DNA from: Bacteroidia bacterium
GTDB lineage: Bacteria; Bacteroidota; Bacteroidia; B-17B0; Aurantibacillaceae
Length of the DNA stretch: 64,000 bases
Assembly: GCA_016787785.1 (NCBI GenBank)
Contig: JAEUTO010000003.1
Span: 186,001 to 250,000 of the forward strand
Direction of reading: 5' to 3'
Part shown: positions 18,518-27,800 of the stretch, piece by piece
Layout: the number at the start of each line of letters is the position of its first letter
How positions within the stretch are numbered: position 1 is the first letter of the stretch
Program-made: the position numbers and the translations under genes
The notes under the pieces: model-generated
Told to the model about the DNA's origin: nothing
Database searches by the model: none
The model's input: the letters and a program-made list of their open reading frames with translations, nothing else

Positions 18518-18575
18518 TGTTTTTGTTTAAAAACTTGACTTATGAAAGTAAACTTCCAACGTCTCGTTTTTAAAC

Positions 18576-18602
18576 AAAAAAAACCCCGCTAAAGCGGGGT
18601 TT
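18576..18602 (-). terminator. Intrinsic terminator of tRNA-His
   Basis: Perfect 10-base-pair stem (18581-18590 with 18593-18602, sequence AAACCCCGCT and its complement) and a two-base apex, followed on the minus strand by an uninterrupted T run. It lies 11 bases past the 3' end of the tRNA. Confidence 0.85.
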
Positions 18603-18612
18603 AAGTTTGTTG

Positions 18613-18687
18613 GGTAAATGATGGGATTCGAACCCACGACCCTCGGTACCACAAACCGATGCTCTAACCAGCTGAGCTACATCTACC
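18613..18687 (-). tRNA. tRNA-His (GTG anticodon)
   Basis: Minus-strand cloverleaf. The acceptor stem pairs GTAGATG with CATTTAC; the D arm GCTC/GAGC, anticodon stem TCGGT/ACCGA with loop TTGTGGT (anticodon GTG), and TTCGAAT T-loop are all present. The base before G1 (18687) is G and the discriminator is C, the G-1:C73 pair typical of tRNA-His. No CCA is encoded. A -7 box lies upstream at 18699-18706. Confidence 0.93.
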
Positions 18688-18698
18688 ATTTAGGAGGG

Positions 18699-18706
18699 CA
18701 AATGTA
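18699..18706 (-). promoter_or_regulatory. -7 box for tRNA-His
   Basis: On the minus strand TACATTTG matches TAnnTTTG and ends 11 bases before the tRNA 5' end, appropriate for initiation just upstream of it. No -33 TTTG is seen at normal spacing. Confidence 0.5.
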
Positions 18707-18759
18707 ATAATTTTTTAGATAATTTTAAATAAGCTTCTAATAAATTTCAAATTATTGGC

Positions 18760-21700
18760 TTAACGTATGAGCGTTACGTTTCCTTTTTTGAAGTTCTCTT
18801 CGCCATTAATGCATTTTACTTTCAAATACCAGCCAAAAACACCAACATCAGCCGGCCGGCTTTTATAGATACCATCCCAGCCTTTTGATTTATCGGTAGT
18901 TTCAAAAACCTTTTCGCCCCAGCGATTATAAACCGCAAAGAATACTTCATCCACTTTTAAGCCTCTTACAAATAAAATATCGTTTTTCCCGTCACCGTTA
19001 GGTGTAAATGTATTGGGCACAAAAAAATCATTATCAATACATCCCGCCGAATAAGCCTCTACACTGACCTGTACCTGCTCTTTACATGCTCCCAGAGTCG
19101 CTACCGCGGTATAAGTTGTAGGTCTGTCAGGATAGGCTGTTACTGTATAACCAAATGCAGGCGTGGTGCTTCCAGGTGGTAACCATGTTACAATTGCTCC
19201 AGGATCACCAACATAGGTTAAAGTGGTAGCGCTCCCGGTAGTAACAATTACCGGATTTGCATAGGCACTTATTGGTGTTGTTGAAAGCTGCGTTACGTTT
19301 ACACTTGTCGTTAATAAAAAAGCGCAGGCGGTTGGGCCTATCATAGCAGTTGTTGTAATTACCACAGAGTATTGTGTACTAATGGTTGGCGTTGCACTCG
19401 GATTAGCTATATTTGAGTAGTCAAGAGTAAGCGATGGGGTCCAAACATAAGAAGTTCCACCGGTAGCGGCGAGTTGAGCACTACCTCCTTTGCAAATTAT
19501 TTTTGCTGGATTTACTGTAACCGGCGGTGGCACCGGAACTGTGATCACCTGCTCTAAAGTATCCTTACAGCCATCGGTATTTGTTGCTATTAAAGAAATT
19601 GTATGTGTACCCCCATTTGTATAAAAATTATAAGGGTTTTGAACTGTGCTTGTTGCTGTTGCAGACAGAGACCATTGCCAAGAAGCAATATTGACCGTAG
19701 AAAGGTCACTAAAATACACGCCTCCACCACAAGGATTAGTACTAAAATTAAAATTTGCAGTAGGTTTTGGATTTACGACAACATTAGTAGTAAGTGTTTT
19801 TAGACAATTATTACCTCCTGTATTATTAAAAATTGTGACCGTATAAATGGTAGTTGTAGTTGGTGTAACAACAGGATTTGCAATACTTGTATTACTTACC
19901 TGCGAAGTTGGCGACCAAGTATAACTTGTACCACCACTAGCAGCAATAGTTGCAGATTCGCCAAAACAAATTACCGAACCACTTGCTACACCAGGTTGGA
20001 AATTAAACATGGAAACAGTATTTGTTTTTACATCAGTACAACCATTAATATCGGTAACGGTTAAACTAACCGTGTATGTGCCGCTGACCGAGTAGGTATG
20101 GGGCGGATTTGTAGCTGTGCTGACGGGACTGCCATCACCAAAATTCCAGGAATAAGGATTTGTTGTAAAACTGCCAGTAGAAGAATTTGTGGTCGCAATA
20201 GTGTTCGTGCAAGGTGTTGCGATCAAAGAAAAACTAGATACAGGTTTGGGGTATACAGTTATAAATGTAACAGAACTGTCTTTTATATTACAAGATGCCG
20301 GATCAATAACAACCAGCGACACAGTAAAATTACCCGGTGTTGTATAGGTAACAACAGGATTAATAGTTGTTGAAGTTGTTTGCCCATTACCTAAATACCA
20401 AATGTAGGATGTGTTTGTACCCGTTGGGGGTGTTGCGTTTGTAAAGGTTACTGTTAAGGGTAAACAGCCGCTTACCGTATTTGTATTAATGGTTGATACA
20501 GCTAATTGTAGTTGAAAATCTAATTTTATTACACCATTATTACAATTAAAATTATCGGTATTGTGATTTGGATTACCTGGCGTGTTTGGCCAGGCACCAG
20601 GCGTTACAGGAAAATCCTGATTAGCGCCTGTAACAGAATTACCGCCACAACCTGCACAAACAGATTGGTATATTTTTCCCTGTGGATCAAAACGGGAAGT
20701 TCCTCCATCAACATGTTCCTGGCTAATATTACCCCCAAAATAAGAGCCGTATTTTAAAGCCGCAGCGTTTGAATCCAATCCCATAAAATAAAAATCAAAT
20801 CCATCTGTTGTACTTTGTGTGGGCAACAATAAAGGCATATTACTTAACGATACGCTAGGTAATAAGAAGTTTGCACCCCACCCCGATATGTAAATGTTAT
20901 TGCAATTATCAACTGAAAAGGCTGCAGGTGATATGTCGAAATTGTTTGTGTAGTTTCCAAATACGGTAGACATATTCAACGTTGATAGATTAAAATTCAA
21001 TCTCGAAATAAACTGGTGTGTACCCGGAACATTAAATACGGTTGGTGATGTAGCGGCCTTTAATACCGGCATATTACCAAGTGATTGGCCGTAGATATAA
21101 ATGTTATTTTTTTTATCGGCCTGAATAAAAAAAGATTGATCGTACTGGGAAGTTCCAAAATACGTTCCGTTTAAAACAGCATTACCGGCAGGATTAACTC
21201 TGATAATATAACCATCGGCATTACCACCCTGGTAAGACGATTGATAGCCCCCCGTTGCATAAGGAAAATTGTTACTGCTTGTTCCGCCTGTAACATACAC
21301 TTCAAAATTATTTCTAACTATCAATCCATAACCTGCATCAGTTGCACTTCCACCAATAAATGAAGAGTAAATAAGGTTGGTAAGACCGGGATTAAATTTT
21401 GCAAGAATACCATCCTGAGTACCATTTAAACTATTATCAAATCCATTTACTGTTGGAAAATTTGACGAACGTGTAGAGCTCGCAATATAAATATTGTTGT
21501 TTGCATCCACTTGTATCTCACCCCGGCTTTGATCTCCATAATTAGTTTGTAAACTATCATAATCTGGTTGATAAATGGTAATGTTACCGGTTGTTGGTGG
21601 TGTTGCCGGTACAACAAAACCATTTGAGTATTGGTCTGTATGATTAAGCCCATCATTACCACTTCCGCCGAGGTAAGTAGAAGCCATTAAAGTACTACCC

Positions 21701-22917
21701 GCATTATTTAATTTCCCAATATAAATATCTGTACCATTATGAAAACGTAAGCCGTTGTAATAGAACATTAAAAAAGTACCACCATTAAATGAATTATCAA
21801 AAGCATTAGTTGTTGTAGGAAAGTTAGTACTGCTTGTTGAACCAAAAAAACAAAGGTTATTACTCTTGTCAACGATCATACTATTTATAGATTCGGTATA
21901 ATTACCGCCAAGATAGGTAGAGTATAAAAGATTAGTACCTGTAGAATTATACTTTGTTATTACAACATCTGTATTTCCATAATAAACCGGGCCGTTAAAT
22001 AAAGCGCTATATGCGCCTGGTGTTACCGGGTATCCAATGTTAAATATTGTCCCGCCTGAGTATAAGTTACCCTGAGGGTCAAATGTAGCAGTCATTCCAA
22101 AGTTGTCTGCAGTAGAGCCGCTCTGAGCGGCAAATACAAGAAGTGGATCAATAACAAGTTCGTAATTCTTATTATAGCCATTTGGGAAATCAAAACTCAA
22201 AACTTTGTTTTTTAACACGTAATTGCAAACAACCTGTTTTATTTTTCCGTTTATCAGCTGATAAGCATAAGGCCTTTGTTCTTTGATCTCATTTACTTCA
22301 AGCTTTAAATATACTGCCCCATTTTTTAAAACAATTTTATCAACGCCTTCGTACTTCAGGTTAATATCGCTTGTATTTCCGTTTGGCTTAACATGAAAAT
22401 TATATTTTAAACCATTAACTGATGTTATTACTTCATAATCAATTTTATTATATAAATTTCTTAACCATACTTGATGGTAGTTACGCACGTTACCTTTCCA
22501 TTTACTTTGATCATTTCCAATGAAAAAATTCTCATAATCGCTACCTTCCTGTAATTTTTCTGTGATCACATTTGTATTGCATCCAACAAAATGAATTTTA
22601 TAAGCGTGAGATCTTATATCAAAATTTTTATCCTTACCCTTTAAGATACCTCCATGATGAATGCTGCGGAATTTCTTTTTGTCATAAAAATTAAAAGTAA
22701 GGCAGTTTTGTTCTAAAAATAATGCGCCCCCATCCAACTGAGCCCTAAATAAAATTTTAGAGTCCCATTGTCCCTTATTTTCTGTAAATTTTAAGGTAGG
22801 GCTTACAAATGGAGAAATTATACTTTTTAGTGAATCACTTTGAGAAAAAACATCCACAAAGCTTCCAATAAAAAAAAGTAATATAAGGCCTTTTTTAAGC
22901 ATTAACCAAATATACAT
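18760..22917 (-). CDS. Giant secreted protein with SBBP-type propeller repeats, PKD domains and type-B T9SS C-terminal signal
   Basis: 1385 residues from ATG 22917; the ATG at 22902 gives a cleaner signal peptide (MLKKGLILLFFIGSFVDVFSQ). The N-terminal ~220 residues open with FTENKGQWDSKILFRA, typical of proteins carrying SBBP beta-propeller repeats. Residues about 240-800 contain repeated STYLGG-, NNIYI- and FP-T-like units. About 830-1270 hold three or more PKD-like domains (NFGDGSPVS-type turns) with alternating Thr/Ser-rich Ig-like segments. The last 90 residues (FVPNTFTPNGDGKND, VYNRWGEKVFE, GWDG, GWYLKV) are the gliding-motility-associated type-B T9SS sorting domain. It is exported across the outer membrane and probably surface-anchored or released; ligand unknown. 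Confidence 0.92.
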   Translation of the reverse strand: MYIWLMLKKGLILLFFIGSFVDVFSQSDSLKSIISPFVSPTLKFTENKGQWDSKILFRAQLDGGALFLEQNCLTFNFYDKKKFRSIHHGGILKGKDKNFDIRSHAYKIHFVGCNTNVITEKLQEGSDYENFFIGNDQSKWKGNVRNYHQVWLRNLYNKIDYEVITSVNGLKYNFHVKPNGNTSDINLKYEGVDKIVLKNGAVYLKLEVNEIKEQRPYAYQLINGKIKQVVCNYVLKNKVLSFDFPNGYNKNYELVIDPLLVFAAQSGSTADNFGMTATFDPQGNLYSGGTIFNIGYPVTPGAYSALFNGPVYYGNTDVVITKYNSTGTNLLYSTYLGGNYTESINSMIVDKSNNLCFFGSTSSTNFPTTTNAFDNSFNGGTFLMFYYNGLRFHNGTDIYIGKLNNAGSTLMASTYLGGSGNDGLNHTDQYSNGFVVPATPPTTGNITIYQPDYDSLQTNYGDQSRGEIQVDANNNIYIASSTRSSNFPTVNGFDNSLNGTQDGILAKFNPGLTNLIYSSFIGGSATDAGYGLIVRNNFEVYVTGGTSSNNFPYATGGYQSSYQGGNADGYIIRVNPAGNAVLNGTYFGTSQYDQSFFIQADKKNNIYIYGQSLGNMPVLKAATSPTVFNVPGTHQFISRLNFNLSTLNMSTVFGNYTNNFDISPAAFSVDNCNNIYISGWGANFLLPSVSLSNMPLLLPTQSTTDGFDFYFMGLDSNAAALKYGSYFGGNISQEHVDGGTSRFDPQGKIYQSVCAGCGGNSVTGANQDFPVTPGAWPNTPGNPNHNTDNFNCNNGVIKLDFQLQLAVSTINTNTVSGCLPLTVTFTNATPPTGTNTSYIWYLGNGQTTSTTINPVVTYTTPGNFTVSLVVIDPASCNIKDSSVTFITVYPKPVSSFSLIATPCTNTIATTNSSTGSFTTNPYSWNFGDGSPVSTATNPPHTYSVSGTYTVSLTVTDINGCTDVKTNTVSMFNFQPGVASGSVICFGESATIAASGGTSYTWSPTSQVSNTSIANPVVTPTTTTIYTVTIFNNTGGNNCLKTLTTNVVVNPKPTANFNFSTNPCGGGVYFSDLSTVNIASWQWSLSATATSTVQNPYNFYTNGGTHTISLIATNTDGCKDTLEQVITVPVPPPVTVNPAKIICKGGSAQLAATGGTSYVWTPSLTLDYSNIANPSATPTISTQYSVVITTTAMIGPTACAFLLTTSVNVTQLSTTPISAYANPVIVTTGSATTLTYVGDPGAIVTWLPPGSTTPAFGYTVTAYPDRPTTYTAVATLGACKEQVQVSVEAYSAGCIDNDFFVPNTFTPNGDGKNDILFVRGLKVDEVFFAVYNRWGEKVFETTDKSKGWDGIYKSRPADVGVFGWYLKVKCINGEENFKKGNVTLIR

Positions 22918-22960
22918 TAAACTAGTTTATTTTACAAGAGGAGTATAGCCCGATTTTTAG

Positions 22961-22968
22961 TACTTTTG
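22961..22968 (+). promoter_or_regulatory. -7 box for der
   Basis: TACTTTTG, a perfect TAnnTTTG, ends 7 bases before ATG 22976. The leader would be very short, and there is no clear -33 box. Confidence 0.45.
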
Positions 22969-22975
22969 CAGCCTT

Positions 22976-24283
22976 ATGCCAAATATTGTTGCTATAGTAG
23001 GAAGACCGAATGTTGGAAAATCGACACTGTTCAATCGTTTAACAGAAACGCGCCAGGCCATTGTTGACGAGGTTTCGGGCGTTACACGCGATCGCCATTA
23101 CGGAAAATCTGAATGGGGTGGTGTTGAATTTAGCTTAATAGATACAGGTGGGTATATTAAAGGAAGTGACGATATTTTTGAAGGAGAAATTCGCAAGCAA
23201 GTAGTTATTGCAATTGAAGAATGTTCCGCTATTTTGTTTGTTTCGGATGTAACTGAGGGCGTTACCCAATTTGACACAGAAGTGGCCAATATCATAAGAA
23301 AAAGCAAAAAACCTGCTTTGGTTATTGCCAATAAAGTAGACAGCCACGATAAAGCGGCCTATGCGGCAGAGTTTTACCAGTTTGGACTTGGGGAGGTTTT
23401 TCCCATTTCTGCCATTACAGGCAGTGGTACCGGCGACCTTTTAGATGCATTAATAAAGATCCTTCCAAAAGATGAGAGAGCCATTGAAGAAGCTGATATT
23501 CCACGTATTGCCATTGTTGGCCGCCCTAATGTTGGAAAATCTTCTCTAACCAATGCACTTTTGGGCGAAGAACGTAATATTGTTACTCATGTTGCAGGCA
23601 CAACACGCGATACCATTAACTCGCGCTATACAAAATTTGGTCATGATTTTTACCTTGTAGATACTGCGGGTATGCGTAAAAAGGCCAAAGTACATGAAGA
23701 TCTTGAGTTTTACAGTGTATTAAGGACCATTAAAGCAATTGAAGATTGTGATGTTTGTTTATTAATGATAGACGCTCAGGATGGTGTTGAAGCACAGGAT
23801 CTGAGTATTTTAAGCCTTATTGAAAAGAACCGTAAAGGCCTTGCTATTATTGTAAATAAATGGGACCTGGTTGAAAAAGACACAAAAACCGCTAAAGAAT
23901 ACGAAGAGAAAATTAGAGAACGTATTAAGCCATTTAAGGATATTCCTATCATTTTTATTTCTGTTCTTGACAAACAACGTATCATGAAAGCTGTGGAAGT
24001 GGCCATGATGGTTTATGAGAACAAAATGAAACACATTCCTACCCGTCAATTGAACGAATTTTTACAAGGTGTAATGGCTACTTACCCGCCGCCTGCAGTA
24101 AAGGGCAAATACATAAAAGTTAAATACATTACACAACTAAAAACCGAGCCTTTATTTATCTTCTACTGCAATTTACCGCAATACGTAACAGAATCCTATA
24201 AACGTTTTTTAGAGAATAAGATCCGTGAAGAATATGATTTTAGCGGAGTTCCTATCGTAGTAAGTATGCGTAAAAAGGTATAG
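22976..24283 (+). CDS. der: Ribosome-associated GTPase Der (EngA)
   Basis: 435 residues, normal length. Two tandem GTPase domains with Walker A motifs GRPNVGKST (9-17) and GRPNVGKSS (near 181), each with DTGG/DTAG and NKVD/NKWD, followed by the C-terminal KH-like domain (from about 350). Der is essential for maturation of the 50S ribosomal subunit. It stands alone between the T9SS gene (divergent) and the tRNA-Gln island. Confidence 0.98.
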   Translation: MPNIVAIVGRPNVGKSTLFNRLTETRQAIVDEVSGVTRDRHYGKSEWGGVEFSLIDTGGYIKGSDDIFEGEIRKQVVIAIEECSAILFVSDVTEGVTQFDTEVANIIRKSKKPALVIANKVDSHDKAAYAAEFYQFGLGEVFPISAITGSGTGDLLDALIKILPKDERAIEEADIPRIAIVGRPNVGKSSLTNALLGEERNIVTHVAGTTRDTINSRYTKFGHDFYLVDTAGMRKKAKVHEDLEFYSVLRTIKAIEDCDVCLLMIDAQDGVEAQDLSILSLIEKNRKGLAIIVNKWDLVEKDTKTAKEYEEKIRERIKPFKDIPIIFISVLDKQRIMKAVEVAMMVYENKMKHIPTRQLNEFLQGVMATYPPPAVKGKYIKVKYITQLKTEPLFIFYCNLPQYVTESYKRFLENKIREEYDFSGVPIVVSMRKKV

Positions 24284-24362
24284 TTTTTTGCCTTTGATCT
24301 CAAGTTTATTTCCTGATTAAGAAAAATTAACAGAATTGTTTTTGTTACATAATCCTACATGG

Positions 24363-24447
24363 ATTAACTCGCTGCGCGCGTTAATATAAAAGAGTCGTTT
24401 CTATCTACAAGCTCTTATGGATTAGCTCGCTGCGCTCGTTGATCCAT
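24363..24447. repeat. Two degenerate palindromic copies of the tRNA-island repeat
   Basis: 24363-24385 is a nearly perfect palindrome (ATTAAC ... GTTAAT around CGCTGCGCG). 24417-24447 has ATGGAT and ATCCAT ends around TAGCTCGCTGCGCTCG. Both are variants of the GGATTAGCTGCGCTGATCC core seen at 18239-18467 and 24550-24568. No gene is visible between 24284 and 24708. Confidence 0.6.
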
Positions 24448-24448
24448 A

Positions 24449-24529
24449 GCAGAGGTTAATGCTCAACAAAACCCTTTTCGCTTTCGCGAAAAGTGGTTTA
24501 TTGTTTTATATCTCGTCGCGAAAGCAAGC
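24449..24529. repeat. 81-base direct repeat, copy A
   Basis: Identical to 24571-24651 except for one base near the 5' end (GCAGAGG versus GCGGAGG). It contains a perfect hairpin CTTTTCGC-TTTC-GCGAAAAG (24474-24493), the shared segment TGCTCAACAAA also found in the third unit at 18486-18496, and a T-rich stretch. Confidence 0.85.
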
Positions 24530-24570
24530 CTAGTAAACAACCTGCCATGGATTAGCTGCGCTGATCCGCA

Positions 24571-24651
24571 GCGGAGGTTAATGCTCAACAAAACCCTTTT
24601 CGCTTTCGCGAAAAGTGGTTTATTGTTTTATATCTCGTCGCGAAAGCAAGC
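24571..24651. repeat. 81-base direct repeat, copy B
   Basis: Second copy, 122 bases downstream of copy A, immediately preceded by a full palindromic core (TTAGCTGCGCTGATC at 24552-24566). It holds the same 8-base-pair TTTC-loop hairpin at 24596-24615. A 67-codon frame from 24581 runs through this repeat and into the tRNA antisense and is not a gene. Confidence 0.85.
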
Positions 24652-24680
24652 TTTCTCTCCTCGATATAAAACAATAAACC
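24617..24680. repeat. 18-base perfect inverted repeat enclosing a smaller hairpin
   Basis: Arms 24617-24634 and 24663-24680 (GGTTTATTGTTTTATATC and its exact complement) are separated by 28 bases, which themselves contain GAAAGC-AA-GCTTTC (24642-24655). The right arm overlaps the left side of the tRNA-Gln terminator, so alternative pairings are possible. Confidence 0.8.
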
Positions 24681-24703
24681 CCCAAAGTAAACTTTGGGGG
24701 TTT
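24668..24703 (-). terminator. Intrinsic terminator of tRNA-Gln (possibly bidirectional)
   Basis: A 12-base-pair stem (24676-24687 with 24692-24703, core CCCCCAAAG) with a four-base loop. On the minus strand it is followed by TTATTGTTTT; on the plus strand by TTTTGTTGTT. It lies 5 bases past the tRNA 3' end. Confidence 0.8.
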
Positions 24704-24708
24704 TGTTG

Positions 24709-24779
24709 TTGCCCGAGCTGGATTCGAACCAACATAGTCGGTACCAAAAACCGAAGTCCTGCCATTAGACGATCGGGCA
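24709..24779 (-). tRNA. tRNA-Gln (TTG anticodon)
   Basis: Minus-strand cloverleaf of 71 bases. Acceptor stem TGCCCGA/TCGGGCA, anticodon stem TCGGT/ACCGA with loop TTTTGGT giving anticodon TTG, TTCGAAT T-loop, discriminator A, no encoded CCA. A full promoter lies upstream. Confidence 0.93.
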
Positions 24780-24795
24780 ATTAAATTTAAGACTG

Positions 24796-24825
24796 CAAAA
24801 ATACAACTTTTTTAGTTCTATCAAA
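24796..24825 (-). promoter_or_regulatory. Promoter of tRNA-Gln (TTTG-N18-TATTTTTG)
   Basis: Reading the minus strand, a -33 TTTG (24825-24822) is followed after 18 bases by TATTTTTG (24803-24796), close to the Bacteroidota primary sigma consensus. The -7 box ends 16 bases before the tRNA. Confidence 0.65.
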
Positions 24826-24892
24826 TATTTTTTCGAAAAAAACGTTCTAAAACAAACCAAGTAAAATACTATCTTCGCAACACTATTTAACT

Positions 24893-27800
24893 ATGATGAC
24901 AAAGGAGTTTATAAAACTAAATAATATCATTGGCTGGCTGGTTTGGGCCATTGCTACGTACACCTATTGCTGCACAATAGAGCCAACAGCAAGCTTCTGG
25001 GACTGCGGCGAGTATATTGCCTGTTCTTATAAATTAGAGGTTGGTCACCCGCCAGGGGCTCCGTTTTTCCTGCTTTTAGGTAGATTTTTCTCATTATTAG
25101 GTGGTGGCGATCCCTCGCATGCAGCTATGATGGTTAATATCATGAGCGCCCTGTCGAGCTCATTTACCATCTTATTTTTATTTTGGACAATTACCCGTTT
25201 AGCTATAAAAGTATACGGCAAAAAGGTAGCAGATCTTGCAAAACCGCAACAATGGGCCGTTTTAGGCGCAGGTATTGTTGGTGCATTGGCTTATACATTT
25301 TCAGATTCGTTTTGGTTTAGCGCTGTAGAAGGCGAGGTTTACGCTATGTCTGCCTTATTTACTGCTATTGTATTTTGGGCCATTTTAAAGTGGGATGAGG
25401 AAGACTCGGTTAACCCAACAAGCGCTTTGCGTTGGTTAATATTGATCAGTTATTTGATCGGCATCTCTATCGGGGTCCATTTACTAAATTTATTGGTGAT
25501 ACCAGCCATAGGGTTTGTTATCTATTTCAAAAAATACACCTTTAGCTGGAAAGGATTTTTTGTTGCGGGTATTTCATCTGTTTTAATTTTAGGTTTTGTG
25601 CAAAATTTGATCATTCCTAAAGTTGTAAAATTTGTGAGTGATTACGAAGTATTCTTTACCAATAAAATGAGCCTGGGTTTTAGTACAGGAACCATTTTCT
25701 TCTTTTTACTTTTGATCGTTTCTCTTACATTTTTAATTCTTTACACCTTAAATAAAAAAGAACAGCATTATAAAATAGGTTTTTATGCCGGCGTTATTCT
25801 GTCATTGTTTGCGATAATTACTGCCCCAAGTGGTAGTGGCATGTTTACACGTTTGATTGTGCTTGGTGGAATTTTATATGCTATCCATAAATTCAAATCA
25901 AAAACCGTTACGTTACACGCTGTATTCTTAAGCTTTGCAACTTTGTTAATTGGTTATTCTTCTTTCTTTGTATTGGTAATACGTTCGCAGGCTAATACAC
26001 CAATGGATGAGAATGATCCGGAAAACGCGCCAAACATGTTATCGTATTTATTGCGTGAACAATATGGCGACTGGCCAATTTTATACGGACAATATTACAA
26101 CGCACCAACAGTTTCAAAAAGTGAATTCGGCAGTGGTGATCCTATATTTGCAAAGGATGAAAAAAATAAAAATTATAAAGTAATCGATTCAAGAAAAAAT
26201 TCAATTCCAAAATATCAAAAAGAATTTTGTACTGTTTTCCCACGTATGTGGAGCGGGCAAAGTCACCACGAATCTGCTTACAAATATTGGGGTAATATTG
26301 CAGAGCATCACAAAACAAAAAATATCGAAGGGCGTGATGGTGAGCCTCAAACGGTAGAGATCCCAACAATGGCCGCTAACCTTATTTATTTTAAAGATTA
26401 CCAAATTACGTATATGTACCTGCGTTATTTTTTCTGGAATTTTATTGGCAGACAAAATGATGTGCAGGGATTAATGCGCAATACAATGGAAGGTAACTGG
26501 GTAACGGGTATAAAAGGTTTTGATGATTTTATTTTAGACACAGATACATCACAAAAGATCTACCGCGATAAAAATAATTTTGCACAAAATCATTTTTACG
26601 CATTGCCATTTATTTTAGGTTTACTAGGTATGATCTTTCATTTTAGACGCAATAAACCTGATGCCTGGATCGTATTAAGTTTCTTTTTACTAACCGGCTT
26701 GGCAATTGTGGTGTATCTTAACCAAACACCTTACCAGCCGCGTGAACGTGATTATGCATACGCCGGCAGTTTTTATGCCTTCGCTATATGGATAGGTTTT
26801 GGTGTGTTATTTATTTACGATCTTTTAAGTCGTAAAGCGGCAACGATGGGTATTGCTATTGGATCAACTGCATTAAGTATGGTTATTCCGGGCATTATGG
26901 CTAAAGAAGGCTGGAATGATCACGATCGTTCTTTAAGAACTATGTCACGCGATTGTGCCATTAATTATTTACAAAGTTGTGCGCCTAATGCGATCTTATT
27001 TACAAATGGTGATAACGATACATTCCCGCTTTGGTATGCGCAGGAAGTTGAGGGTATTAGAACCGATGTGCGTGTTGTGAATTTAAGTTTATTGCAAACA
27101 GATTGGTATATTAAACAAATGCGCAGAGCTGCTTACGATAGCAAACCTGTGCCGTTTACAATTCCTGAAGAAAAACTGGAAGCATCTAAATTAGAGTACC
27201 TGGTTATTAATAGTCAGAATACAAAACCAATGAGTATGAAAGAGGCACTTGATCAGGCGATAAGTGATGATCCTGCAAGTAAGTACGATAATGGTGGCGA
27301 GTTGATAGACGTTATTCCTACTAAAAACTTTTACATTAATGTAGATAGTTTAACAGTAATGCGCAATAAAGTAATAAGTGTAAAAGATACAGCGCGTTTA
27401 GCAAAAAGAATTAGCTGGGATCTTGGCGGCAGAAGTTACATTACAAAAAATGATCTGATGGTATTAGATCTTGTTGCGCACACTAAATGGGATCGTCCAA
27501 TTTATTTTGCTGTAACAACCGGCGATGAAGCTTATGTTGGATTAAAAAAATATTTTCAACTTGAAGGTTTAGCATACAGGTTTGTGCCTATAAAACAAAC
27601 TGAGATGGAAGAGTCGCAAGGTGGCCGTGTAAATACAGATGCCATGTACGATAATATCATGAATAAATTTTTGTGGGGCGGTATGGATAAAAAAGGAATT
27701 AATTTAGATGAGAATTGTATTCGCATGACAGGTAATTTACGCATGCAAATGGGCGTATTAGCAGGTGCATTAATTAACGAAGGCAAAAATAAAAAAGCAA

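Noticed and set aside
24581-24784. 67-codon open frame over repeat copy B and antisense to tRNA-Gln
   Set aside because: Composed of repeat and tRNA sequence; no coding features.
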